From JBKHBT01 sp046542255 (GTDB lineage: Bacteria; UBP14; UBA6098; JBKHBT01), in assembly GCA_046542255.1 (NCBI GenBank), contig JBKHBT010000051.1, positions 1 through 22,417 on the forward strand: a stretch of 22,417 bases of DNA. Direction: 5' to 3'. Made by a program: the position numbers and the translations under genes. Below are positions 16,206 to 22,417 of this stretch, piece after piece. Below the pieces are notes generated by a model. The model did not search any database. It was not told the DNA's origin and saw only the letters and a list, made by a program, of their open reading frames with translations. Every line of letters begins with the position of its first letter. Position 1 is the stretch's first letter.

Positions 16206-18437
16206 TCATGCCTCCTTGTCAATAGAAAGTAAGGCGTATTTTAATGGAAAAACAAGCCTTGATATTCTCAATCGATATTGTTGTCTACTCTCGTTTTGAG
16301 GATTATAGATTAGTTTTCTTAGCCAATTTCGGACATCGCGGTCGATTTTGCCCCTTCTCCAAAAATAGCCATAGATTCTTGCAATTTTCGAAGAAAAAAG
16401 ATGCTTGTCCAAAGCAATCGAATCATCAGAATTCGATGTCAAAAGGCTTTTGGCATCCTTTGCGGAATCCAGTAAATTAAAAATGATATTTCTATCGATT
16501 AGGCCCCGAGAATACCAATTTGAATATTTAATGCCATCACCCAGAAGGCTATCGAATAATCGATTATTTTCAAATGGTTCTAAAGCCTGCACCAGATTTT
16601 TATCATTTAATGCTTTAAGGTATTCGATTTTGGCTTTATCGTAGATTTTAGATATTGGCAATGAAGATTCTGAAATCGTAAAACCCATATTCAAATGCAG
16701 CTTCTCGCCAGAGAATCTATAAAATTGCAACTGCAAATCACGCATAAATTCAAGGATAACCTCCCATCTCCCAATCGCAAAGAGTCCATCGATATTGGAA
16801 AAATAAATATTGATCATATCCTTGTATTTTCTCTGGAAAAGACGAAAGGTATTCAGTTCGAAAAATCTCTCGAGTGCAATTTTTGTAGAAATTTGCGAAA
16901 TCATATCACTACATTGGAAACAACTTACTCTTGCAAAAAAAGCACCGACTAATTTCTTATCAAAATCGAAATTTGCTTTAGGTTTGAATTGCCATTTTGT
17001 TGTTACAGCACCAAAATCTGGATATTGATATGTAAAATCGTTTATATTTTCAATCGACAGGCCTTCAATTCTGATGTCTTCTGGTTTCATTGATTCTTTT
17101 GTGCAATTTGCCTTTATGTGCTCTCTGCTTGCCATATCTGCAAATGCCCAGCTTCCATCGAATGAATTAAACTCAAGATAATCATTTTTGGATTTTATAA
17201 TCCAAGAATAGTCGCCATTTCTATTGGCAATCGAGGAAAGTTCCAAAGATAATCGATCGTTCTGTCCTTCTGAAATCCTTTCTTTTTGTTTAGAAGGCTT
17301 TATATATAATTCTTCAAAATCTTCAATTCCCTTAAATATATCGCCATTGTGGATTCTACCAAAACCTGGATTCGATGTGGCAATATTTCTGGCAACTTTA
17401 TCCATAAAAGTAGAAAAGTTATTGTTTTCAATGTCATTTAATGAAAAAGGTAAAATCGTAAAAGCCATCTCTATTGAAGGATATCCATTTTCGAAAAGCC
17501 ATCTATTAAACGATGTATTCTCCTCATGAAACTTCTCATGTACAGCTTGATTATTGGGAACGATTATTTCAATATTACTGCCGGATCGAGAAATTATATT
17601 AAGTTTTGGAATTTCATAAAGTTCGCATATTTTATCACAAAATATTCCTTTATCGACTTTGAATTTTAGACTCCTTGCAATTGTATATTCTTTCTTCCCG
17701 GAAAGAAAGCCCTTTTCGTAATCACCCAGATCGAATTTGATTAAAGCCATCGAATTTGAATCTTTGTCATATTGGATTTTTTCATTTAGGTAATATTGAT
17801 ATTGAGCTGTGGCTAAAGCTGCGAGTGTTTTCGCCTTAATATGTATGCTGTAAGTACTACCCACAGAATGAAAATGCTTCTCAGAAAGGTCCAGGACAGC
17901 ATCGAGGCGAGCCTTTGGCTTGTTCCTTATTTGTTTGAGAATAATCGCAAATCGCATTTTAAAGAGATTCAGGTTTTCATGGCGAATACCTTCTATTTTT
18001 TTGGTATTTATATTCTTTTCAGGCAAAGAATCTTCAGGGTTTAGCTGAATGAATTCACCCGGTATAATTCCATAATCTGTGGATTTTTTGATTCCGGGAA
18101 GAGGCTCTAAAAGCAAAGCGGATGATGATGTATCGGATTTCTCGATTGCATCGTATGTGTTTTTTATAATTTGACCGTATAGAGTCGTTTCATCTGTAAA
18201 AATCGACTGGATTATATCATCATTAAGTAATTCAATCGATGGGCTTAGGTATCGATAAACCCTTGAGAACCTATCATCCTGGAAATTGTTACCATTCTCT
18301 TTTTCCTGCAAATCGCCTATTAGATAATCGGTAATATCCAAAAAACCATAAATAATGCTGGCTAAAGCAATATCATAAATATTCATATTGAATTCCATTT
18401 TACCCATTCTCAGATGACATCTTTGTGCGATGTACAC
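16206..18437 (-). CDS. cas10: Type III-A CRISPR Cas10/Csm1 with degenerate HD and GGDD motifs
   Basis: Cas10 is the large subunit of the Csm complex; active forms cut single-stranded DNA (HD domain) and make cyclic oligoadenylates (Palm2, GGDD). The longest frame has 743 residues from GTG 18437; ATGs at 18407, 18398 and 18386 are plausible and likelier starts, and numbering here is from the GTG. Identity is shown by the Palm1 block (MALIKFDLGDY at 230-240, then SGSNIEIIVPNN at 285-296), by Palm2 (INIYFSNIDGLFAIGRW, 542-558) and by the C-terminal helical domain (KIARIYGYFWRRG, 684-696). Where active homologues have ALAALLHDIGK, this one has ALASIIYGFLD (24-34), so His-Asp became Tyr30-Gly31. 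GGDD is replaced by Asn-Ile-Asp-Gly (548-551), and the DxDxxG on the first Palm2 strand reads RVSCFQC. Both enzymatic sites should be dead, although the frame is uninterrupted. It is first in the operon, one base before csm2. Confidence 0.93.
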   Translation of the reverse strand: MYIAQRCHLRMGKMEFNMNIYDIALASIIYGFLDITDYLIGDLQEKENGNNFQDDRFSRVYRYLSPSIELLNDDIIQSIFTDETTLYGQIIKNTYDAIEKSDTSSSALLLEPLPGIKKSTDYGIIPGEFIQLNPEDSLPEKNINTKKIEGIRHENLNLFKMRFAIILKQIRNKPKARLDAVLDLSEKHFHSVGSTYSIHIKAKTLAALATAQYQYYLNEKIQYDKDSNSMALIKFDLGDYEKGFLSGKKEYTIARSLKFKVDKGIFCDKICELYEIPKLNIISRSGSNIEIIVPNNQAVHEKFHEENTSFNRWLFENGYPSIEMAFTILPFSLNDIENNNFSTFMDKVARNIATSNPGFGRIHNGDIFKGIEDFEELYIKPSKQKERISEGQNDRLSLELSSIANRNGDYSWIIKSKNDYLEFNSFDGSWAFADMASREHIKANCTKESMKPEDIRIEGLSIENINDFTYQYPDFGAVTTKWQFKPKANFDFDKKLVGAFFARVSCFQCSDMISQISTKIALERFFELNTFRLFQRKYKDMINIYFSNIDGLFAIGRWEVILEFMRDLQLQFYRFSGEKLHLNMGFTISESSLPISKIYDKAKIEYLKALNDKNLVQALEPFENNRLFDSLLGDGIKYSNWYSRGLIDRNIIFNLLDSAKDAKSLLTSNSDDSIALDKHLFSSKIARIYGYFWRRGKIDRDVRNWLRKLIYNPQNESRQQYRLRISRLVFPLKYALLSIDKEA
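16211..16217 (-). promoter_or_regulatory. Ribosome binding site of csm2, inside the cas10 end
   Basis: AAGGAGG on the minus strand lies 6 nt before the csm2 ATG and within the last codons of cas10. It decides the csm2 start and indicates coupling to cas10 translation. Confidence 0.8.
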
Positions 18438-18457
18438 TTCTTTCTGATTACATCAAT

Positions 18458-18485
18458 AATTTACGTCCAAAAAACCAATAATCAA
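18458..18485 (-). promoter_or_regulatory. Candidate promoter of the csm operon
   Basis: On the minus strand TTGATT (18485-18480) and TAAATT (18463-18458) are separated by 16 bp, placing transcription start near 18450, just before the possible cas10 start codons. The region is AT-rich, so chance matches are likely. Confidence 0.25.
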
Positions 18486-18498
18486 GCATTTTCTTTAT

Positions 18499-18522
18499 AA
18501 AAAGTAAATTTAGATACTTTTT
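18499..18522. repeat. Perfect 8-bp inverted repeat between cas10 and the HPP gene
   Basis: AAAAAGTA (18499-18506) and TACTTTTT (18515-18522) flank an 8-bp spacer in the shared upstream region of the divergent genes. It sits just upstream of the candidate csm promoter and may be a regulator binding site; a weak RNA hairpin is the alternative. Confidence 0.4.
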
Positions 18523-18544
18523 CCAATAAAATACTTAATTAATA

Positions 18545-18602
18545 TTTATCATTTGAATGAATCGACCAAAATAAAACACTTGTTTGATTTTATCGTTTGA
18601 AT
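18545..18602 (+). repeat. Direct repeat pair upstream of the HPP gene
   Basis: TTTATCATTTGAAT (18545-18558) and TTTATCGTTTGAAT (18589-18602) are 13 of 14 identical and start 44 bp apart, about four helical turns. The second copy lies in the spacer of the candidate HPP promoter, as expected for an operator. Confidence 0.35.
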
Positions 18603-18609
18603 ATATTAT
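18580..18609 (+). promoter_or_regulatory. Candidate promoter of the HPP-family gene
   Basis: TTGTTT (18580-18585) and TATTAT (18604-18609) are 18 bp apart, giving a start near 18616 and a short leader holding the ribosome binding site AGAAGG just before the ATG at 18642. Confidence 0.35.
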
Positions 18610-18641
18610 ATTTTTTTGTTACATGATTTGAAAGAAGGTTT

Positions 18642-19178
18642 ATGCGTTTATTTGATAGCAGATTTAAGAAAAATATTGGTAGGTATATTCTTCAATGTAG
18701 TGGAGCTACCCTAGTAATAATCATAATTTTATTTACTCTGGACCTTACCCGTTATTCTGCTATTATAGCTGCATTAGGTGCAAGCACTTTTATAGTTTTT
18801 ACTACGCCGCGTGCATATCTTGCAAGGCCCAGGGCATTGATTGGTGGATATGTCATAGGGATTATATCCGGCATTGCCTTTGATTTAGTTTCAAATACAT
18901 CATTTTTTCACGAAATGTTTCTTTATAAACCTCATACACAGATAATTTTCGGTGGGCTTGCAGTAGGTTTGGCAATTTTCCTTATGTCGATATTCAATAC
19001 CGAACACGCACCAGCCGCCGGAATAGCTCTCGGGCTTATTCTCAATGGTTGGACTTTTAGATCTTTATTATTTGTTCTGGCAGCGATAACAACATTGACG
19101 ATAATTAGCAAACTTTTGAAACCTTATCTTCTCGATCTTCGTGAGATTACCCCTGAAATTGAAGAAAATATCGACTAA
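18642..19178 (+). CDS. HPP-family integral membrane protein
   Basis: A 178-residue protein with four or five hydrophobic segments (about 14-33, 38-54, 64-84, 100-118 and 122-158) and short charged ends. The pattern IAALGASTFIVF (41-52) followed by RPRALIGGYVIG (62-73) and the second-half motif EHAPAAGIALGLIL (121-134) with GWTF match the HPP family (Pfam HPP). Some members of that family have been linked to nitrite transport, but the substrate here is unknown. The family's His-Pro-Pro is His122-Ala-Pro124 here. The ATG has AGAAGG upstream. It is divergent from cas10 across 204 bp and converges on the transglutaminase-like gene with 32 bp between the stops and no clear terminator. A link to the CRISPR operon is not supported beyond adjacency. 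Confidence 0.8.
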   Translation: MRLFDSRFKKNIGRYILQCSGATLVIIIILFTLDLTRYSAIIAALGASTFIVFTTPRAYLARPRALIGGYVIGIISGIAFDLVSNTSFFHEMFLYKPHTQIIFGGLAVGLAIFLMSIFNTEHAPAAGIALGLILNGWTFRSLLFVLAAITTLTIISKLLKPYLLDLREITPEIEENID

Positions 19179-19210
19179 AAATTTATCAGTTATATATTAT
19201 CGAAATTATT

Positions 19211-21349
19211 TTATTTGGATTTTAGGACAATTTTTTGCCTATCGAATTCAAGGACTTTTTCGGCTTCACTTTTATAATATTGATAATACTCAGGTGGAAT
19301 TCGAATCTTTTTGACATCATATCGGTCCTCGAATATTATTCTATGGCCATTTTGCACAAAAGAAGCTTCATAGTCGAAATATTCATTTTCTATATCGACT
19401 GGCTCAGGTAAATATGCAATTTCGAGATTATCAGGAATATTAAACTCGATGCGATTTGCATTTCTTTTGCCCATATAGAGCTTTATTCCGTATTTGCGTT
19501 CTTTTAATGTGGCTTCATCGAAGCTGTGGCTTACTTTTGTATCGAGAAAATAAAGATCACCGGCCTTAGTCAAAATATCTTTTGCCTGATAATCCATTGC
19601 GAATGAAAATGGCCTTGATATATCGCTTTCATTATATGCACGATAGTCTATTACGGAGCTACCCGAATATCTTCCAGAAGCGCGCTTCTGAACATATTGC
19701 ATTTCATTTTCATCGGAAAGTCTCTCGAAATGCCCACGATACCAGCTTTCGTAAGAGCCGGCAAATGATGATGAATCGTAAACCTCGGCATCGAATTTAT
19801 CACCATTATGAACAATATCGACCACAATATCTCGGTTTTTGAAATTATCTTCTGGTGCAACAGGCGGATTATAAACTGCTTCGCCGCGAATATAATTGCA
19901 ATACCAGATATCGCTATCGCGGTGGGCGCAATATGGAAAGCGCATATTATTTCCTGTAGCATCGAGGACATGCGGCTCGCCATCCCACCAGACTTCATTG
20001 ATACAATGATTTGTGGAAAGCGATGGAAAACGGCTTCTATCCACAAAGCCTTCGTGATTGGTCAAAAGACTTATCGTATAGGCTTCGATACCTACAATTC
20101 GAAGCAAAGTCGCAAAGAGTACTGCCTTGTCTGTGCAGTCGCCGTATTTGTTGTCATAGGTAATCTGGGCATAATGTCCCGCTTTGCTCGATGCAAGGGT
20201 GCCTTTTATCGACACATATCGAATATTCCGCTGTACCCAATGATATAATCTGGCTACTTTTTCCCTGTCGGTTTCTGCGCCTTCTGTAACTGCATGAGCG
20301 ACTGAGTCCAGTGTAGGCGTAGGTTTCATATGTTCGAGATAAAGGCGCGTATATCTTTCATTATAATAGCTATGGTCCGGATAAAGGCCGCCTTCGACAT
20401 AAGGTGCAACATTCCTATTATCGAACATATCGGGTTCTGGAAGCATCGGCTCTATATCTGTCATTTGCCAGGTATAGATTTTCGAGCTATCGGTCTCTTC
20501 GATTTTGGCATAAGTCGGATTTTCGACCTCGGATTCGGGAAGCTCAATATCGGGAATATTCGAAACATAATTTTTCTTGAAATAGTCATCGAGATATTGC
20601 GAAAGATAATAAATCGTCCGGTCTTTGGGAACTTCGACATCCAGCCTATCATGTTTCGATGGTTCTTTAGATTGGAAAGGATAGCGAAATGAGAATAAAT
20701 TCGGGTCTTCGGGGGAATAGTATTCATTAGTATATGCTATTTCGATAATCGAGCCGACTTCGACTTTGGGAACAGCAAAGCTCATTCGAAGGCCTTTGCC
20801 GAAAAACTTGATCCCGCGAGTTGGGGCTGCTATAACAATATCGTTCAAATCGAGATTATGGACTTCGCCATCGGGCGATATCGACCGCGCAACAAGTATC
20901 TTGATTTGATTTTCGCCCTCGGCAAGATAGAAGGATTGGCTTGCCCAATTAAGCTTTTCGGGTGTGAGAACTTTGCGCGCATAATGGACATATTCGAACC
21001 ATCTACCATCGGAAGTCAGATTCTTTTTTTCATAGTAGTCGAGTGTAATTCCATTGGCCTGTGGATATTTATCTTCAAGCTCTTCGGCTATTTGTCGATA
21101 TTCGGCAAGTTTATCATCTTTTAATGGAAATGCTGGATATTCATAGTCGAATTCATTTCTTTCGGCGGACACGATTATTTTTTTTACATTTTCTCTATTG
21201 AATTTCCCGGCATCGGTTTCCAAAATGCCATCATCTTTCATCTCGAGCATTTCTAAATGGTAGCTTTCGCCATCGTGAAGAGTTATCGATGCGGAATTAG
21301 CTGAGATTATTACAAATAAAATTGCAATTAACAAAATCGTTTTTTTCAT
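19211..21349 (-). CDS. Secreted DUF3857 and transglutaminase-like domain protein
   Basis: A 712-residue exported protein. The signal peptide covers about 1-20 (MKKTILLIAI, then hydrophobic to ANSAS) without a lipobox cysteine, so it is periplasmic or outer-surface. A DUF3857 domain spans about 85-290, followed by a transglutaminase-like (papain-fold) domain about 355-500 with the triad Cys405 (KYGDCTDKA), His448 (TNHCINEVW) and Asp463 (HVLDATG). A beta-rich C-terminal region follows. Domain order and size match the DUF3857 transglutaminases common in Bacteroidota-like bacteria; whether they act as peptidases or crosslinkers is not known. The ATG at 21349 follows GGAGAAATA, a good ribosome binding site. 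It appears to be a single-gene unit with its own promoter. Confidence 0.93.
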   Translation of the reverse strand: MKKTILLIAILFVIISANSASITLHDGESYHLEMLEMKDDGILETDAGKFNRENVKKIIVSAERNEFDYEYPAFPLKDDKLAEYRQIAEELEDKYPQANGITLDYYEKKNLTSDGRWFEYVHYARKVLTPEKLNWASQSFYLAEGENQIKILVARSISPDGEVHNLDLNDIVIAAPTRGIKFFGKGLRMSFAVPKVEVGSIIEIAYTNEYYSPEDPNLFSFRYPFQSKEPSKHDRLDVEVPKDRTIYYLSQYLDDYFKKNYVSNIPDIELPESEVENPTYAKIEETDSSKIYTWQMTDIEPMLPEPDMFDNRNVAPYVEGGLYPDHSYYNERYTRLYLEHMKPTPTLDSVAHAVTEGAETDREKVARLYHWVQRNIRYVSIKGTLASSKAGHYAQITYDNKYGDCTDKAVLFATLLRIVGIEAYTISLLTNHEGFVDRSRFPSLSTNHCINEVWWDGEPHVLDATGNNMRFPYCAHRDSDIWYCNYIRGEAVYNPPVAPEDNFKNRDIVVDIVHNGDKFDAEVYDSSSFAGSYESWYRGHFERLSDENEMQYVQKRASGRYSGSSVIDYRAYNESDISRPFSFAMDYQAKDILTKAGDLYFLDTKVSHSFDEATLKERKYGIKLYMGKRNANRIEFNIPDNLEIAYLPEPVDIENEYFDYEASFVQNGHRIIFEDRYDVKKIRIPPEYYQYYKSEAEKVLEFDRQKIVLKSK

Positions 21350-21386
21350 TATTTCTCCAATGTAGTATCTTTTTCATTTCAAATAC

Positions 21387-21415
21387 AATATAGATAAATG
21401 GCAGGTTATGGGCAA
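21387..21415 (-). promoter_or_regulatory. Candidate promoter of the transglutaminase-like gene
   Basis: On the minus strand TTGCCC (21415-21410) and TATATT (21392-21387) are 17 bp apart, giving a leader of about 30 nt before the ATG. A further TTGACA (21505-21500) followed after 16 bp by TATTAA could be a second, upstream promoter. Confidence 0.4.
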
Positions 21416-21572
21416 ATGTTTTCAGAACGAAACTTTCTACCCTATCTTGTATCTCATAGGAAATGTGTTGGTATATTTTAATAAAAAAAAGAAAGCCTAT
21501 GTCAATTCTCATAATTGTGCTGGGCATATTCTAAAATCAACCTTCTTCAGATATGGCCAAAATTTTAAATAG
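21408..21572 (+). CDS. Possible small protein of 54 residues
   Basis: The ORF begins MGKCFQNETF, has one hydrophobic stretch (about 11-25) followed by four lysines, and ends at TAG 21572. An AGG lies only 2 nt before the ATG, which is too close for a good ribosome binding site, and the ORF overlaps the opposite-strand promoter. In favour is only the terminator-like hairpin just downstream. It may be chance. Confidence 0.15.
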   Translation: MGKCFQNETFYPILYLIGNVLVYFNKKKKAYVNSHNCAGHILKSTFFRYGQNFK

Positions 21573-21584
21573 AGCTGCCATCAC

Positions 21585-21615
21585 ATACACATTCTGATAA
21601 ATCTGTGTATTTTTT
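21585..21615 (+). terminator. Terminator-like hairpin without a known upstream gene
   Basis: ATACACA (21585-21591) pairs perfectly with TGTGTAT (21604-21610), with a 12-nt loop, followed directly by six T. It would stop plus-strand transcription, yet no accepted plus-strand gene ends before it. It may end a small RNA or ORF, or act as an attenuator in the leader of the next gene. Confidence 0.4.
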
Positions 21616-21704
21616 ACTTAATTAGCTGATTGCTTTTTTCATCTCAATTATTATCTTCTGACAGACCGATGCTTCAATTGCAACTTAAAAATTGAAAGGA
21701 TAAA

Positions 21705-22417
21705 ATGAAGTTTCTCAGAATAACAAAAAAGTGGTGGTTCTATTTGATAATATTAGCTGCACAATTTCTTTTGATGCCGGTAGCTACAAAGAATTTCAGC
21801 TTTGATAAAATAGCAGAAATAATACCTAAAACACTTTCCAATTCTTTTTTGATGAATTTCGTCGATTGCTTCATCTATTATCAGAGCTTTACTATCACAA
21901 TGCTTATCCTTCTTTTCCTATTGCAAAATAAGATGAAAAAGATTTTCGCTTTTTATGTTTTTGTTAGTTATTTGCTCTATGCAGTTTTGCAGAATATAGC
22001 TATTACCGAGAAATTTGGCCTTAGTTTTGTTACAATCAATATCGTGATGTTTATCATGGTTGCGCTTTCGTGGCTGCATGAGGCTTTTCATGGTGAGAAT
22101 TCATATCGATTCAAGAATATACGCCTTTATAATATATGGATGATTCCGGTTTCTGCTTTTCTTCTCTGGTGGCCGCTCGATTGGAGAAGTTTGGGTTTCG
22201 ATTTCCACATAAAGCATCTATTGTTTAATGGCTCAACATTGGCCTTTTGCCCGATGACACCGATTTTCCTAACCATAATGACATTGAATATTCCCAAAAT
22301 AAATATTCTTACATACCGGATTACATCTTTGATAGGAATAATAATCGGTTTCTATAATATGATAAATTTTTTCAATCCCGGACTTAATAATCTTGCTGTT
22401 ATGCATATCCCACTACT
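21705..22417 (+). CDS. Multi-pass membrane protein of unknown function, cut by the window end
   Basis: The frame opens at ATG 21705, preceded by GAAAGGA at good spacing, and stays open to the end of the window (237 codons, no stop). I do not recognise the family. About seven hydrophobic segments are visible (roughly residues 10-27, 60-74, 79-99, 107-124, 143-158, 175-195 and 203-221), separated by short polar loops. There are no obvious catalytic motifs; a His-rich spot WLHEAFHGE (123-131) and tryptophan/proline-rich loops (LLWWPLDW, 153-160) may help identification. It is divergent from the transglutaminase-like gene. Confidence 0.8.
   Translation, partial: MKFLRITKKWWFYLIILAAQFLLMPVATKNFSFDKIAEIIPKTLSNSFLMNFVDCFIYYQSFTITMLILLFLLQNKMKKIFAFYVFVSYLLYAVLQNIAITEKFGLSFVTINIVMFIMVALSWLHEAFHGENSYRFKNIRLYNIWMIPVSAFLLWWPLDWRSLGFDFHIKHLLFNGSTLAFCPMTPIFLTIMTLNIPKINILTYRITSLIGIIIGFYNMINFFNPGLNNLAVMHIPL

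Larger units (their letters stand above)
21350..21704. other. 355-bp divergent intergenic region
   Basis: No established gene is seen. The left part holds the minus-strand promoters of the transglutaminase-like gene. On the plus strand there is an ATG-initiated ORF of 54 codons (21408-21572) and a terminator-like hairpin 13 bp beyond it. The last 90 bp form the leader of the membrane-protein gene, with a GAAAGGA ribosome binding site. No tRNA, CRISPR repeat or recognised riboswitch is visible. Confidence 0.6.

Noticed and set aside
18438..18641. A CRISPR array or leader next to cas10
   Set aside because: Only one pair of 14-bp near-repeats is present; there are no regularly spaced 25-40 bp repeats here or anywhere else I looked in the window.
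21297..21527. A 76-codon minus-strand frame upstream of the transglutaminase-like gene
   Set aside because: It overlaps the start of that gene in another frame and covers its promoter region; no supporting motif.

Overview
The window is a low-GC stretch (GC roughly 35-40% by eye) from a diderm bacterium. A lipoprotein alpha-2-macroglobulin is coupled to a penicillin-binding protein 1C, and a secreted DUF3857/transglutaminase protein is present; both suggest a Gram-negative-type envelope. I cannot fix the phylum from sequence alone; an uncultured FCB-like or Cloacimonadota-like lineage would fit but is a guess. Genes are tightly packed, most lie on the minus strand, and the tetranucleotide TCGA is unusually common.

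Layout, left to right. Positions 1-174 hold a rho-independent terminator of an unseen upstream gene and an AT-rich leader. A plus-strand gene (175-945) encodes a zinc-ribbon and coiled-coil protein resembling the C-terminal part of a large serine recombinase without its catalytic domain. Facing it is a minus-strand pair transcribed uvrA then queA (4843-948): nucleotide excision repair and queuosine tRNA modification. A structured spacer of about 210 bp (4844-5054) separates it from a second minus-strand operon, alpha-2-macroglobulin then pbpC (12892-5055), with a 1-bp stop/start overlap: a periplasmic protease trap and a peptidoglycan synthase.

Upstream on the same strand is a five-gene type III-A (Csm) CRISPR effector operon (18437-12976), in the order cas10/csm1, csm2, csm3, csm5, csm4. 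This is the most interesting part. Cas10 has lost the HD nuclease signature (YG where HD is expected) and the cyclic-oligoadenylate synthase GGDD signature (NIDG at that place). Csm3 keeps the aspartate that cuts target RNA and the RAMP folds look intact. No csm6/csm6-like effector, cas6, cas1, cas2 or CRISPR array is visible here. The sequence therefore predicts an RNA-cutting complex without DNase activity or second-messenger signalling, which would need crRNAs made elsewhere in the genome.

Divergent from cas10 across a 204-bp spacer with an inverted repeat and a direct repeat is a small HPP-family membrane protein (18642-19178). Converging on it is a secreted DUF3857/transglutaminase-like protein (21349-19211). 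The last 0.7 kb is the start of an unrecognised multi-pass membrane protein (21705 to the window end), preceded by a 355-bp non-coding stretch with promoters for both directions, a terminator-like hairpin and a possible 54-codon ORF.
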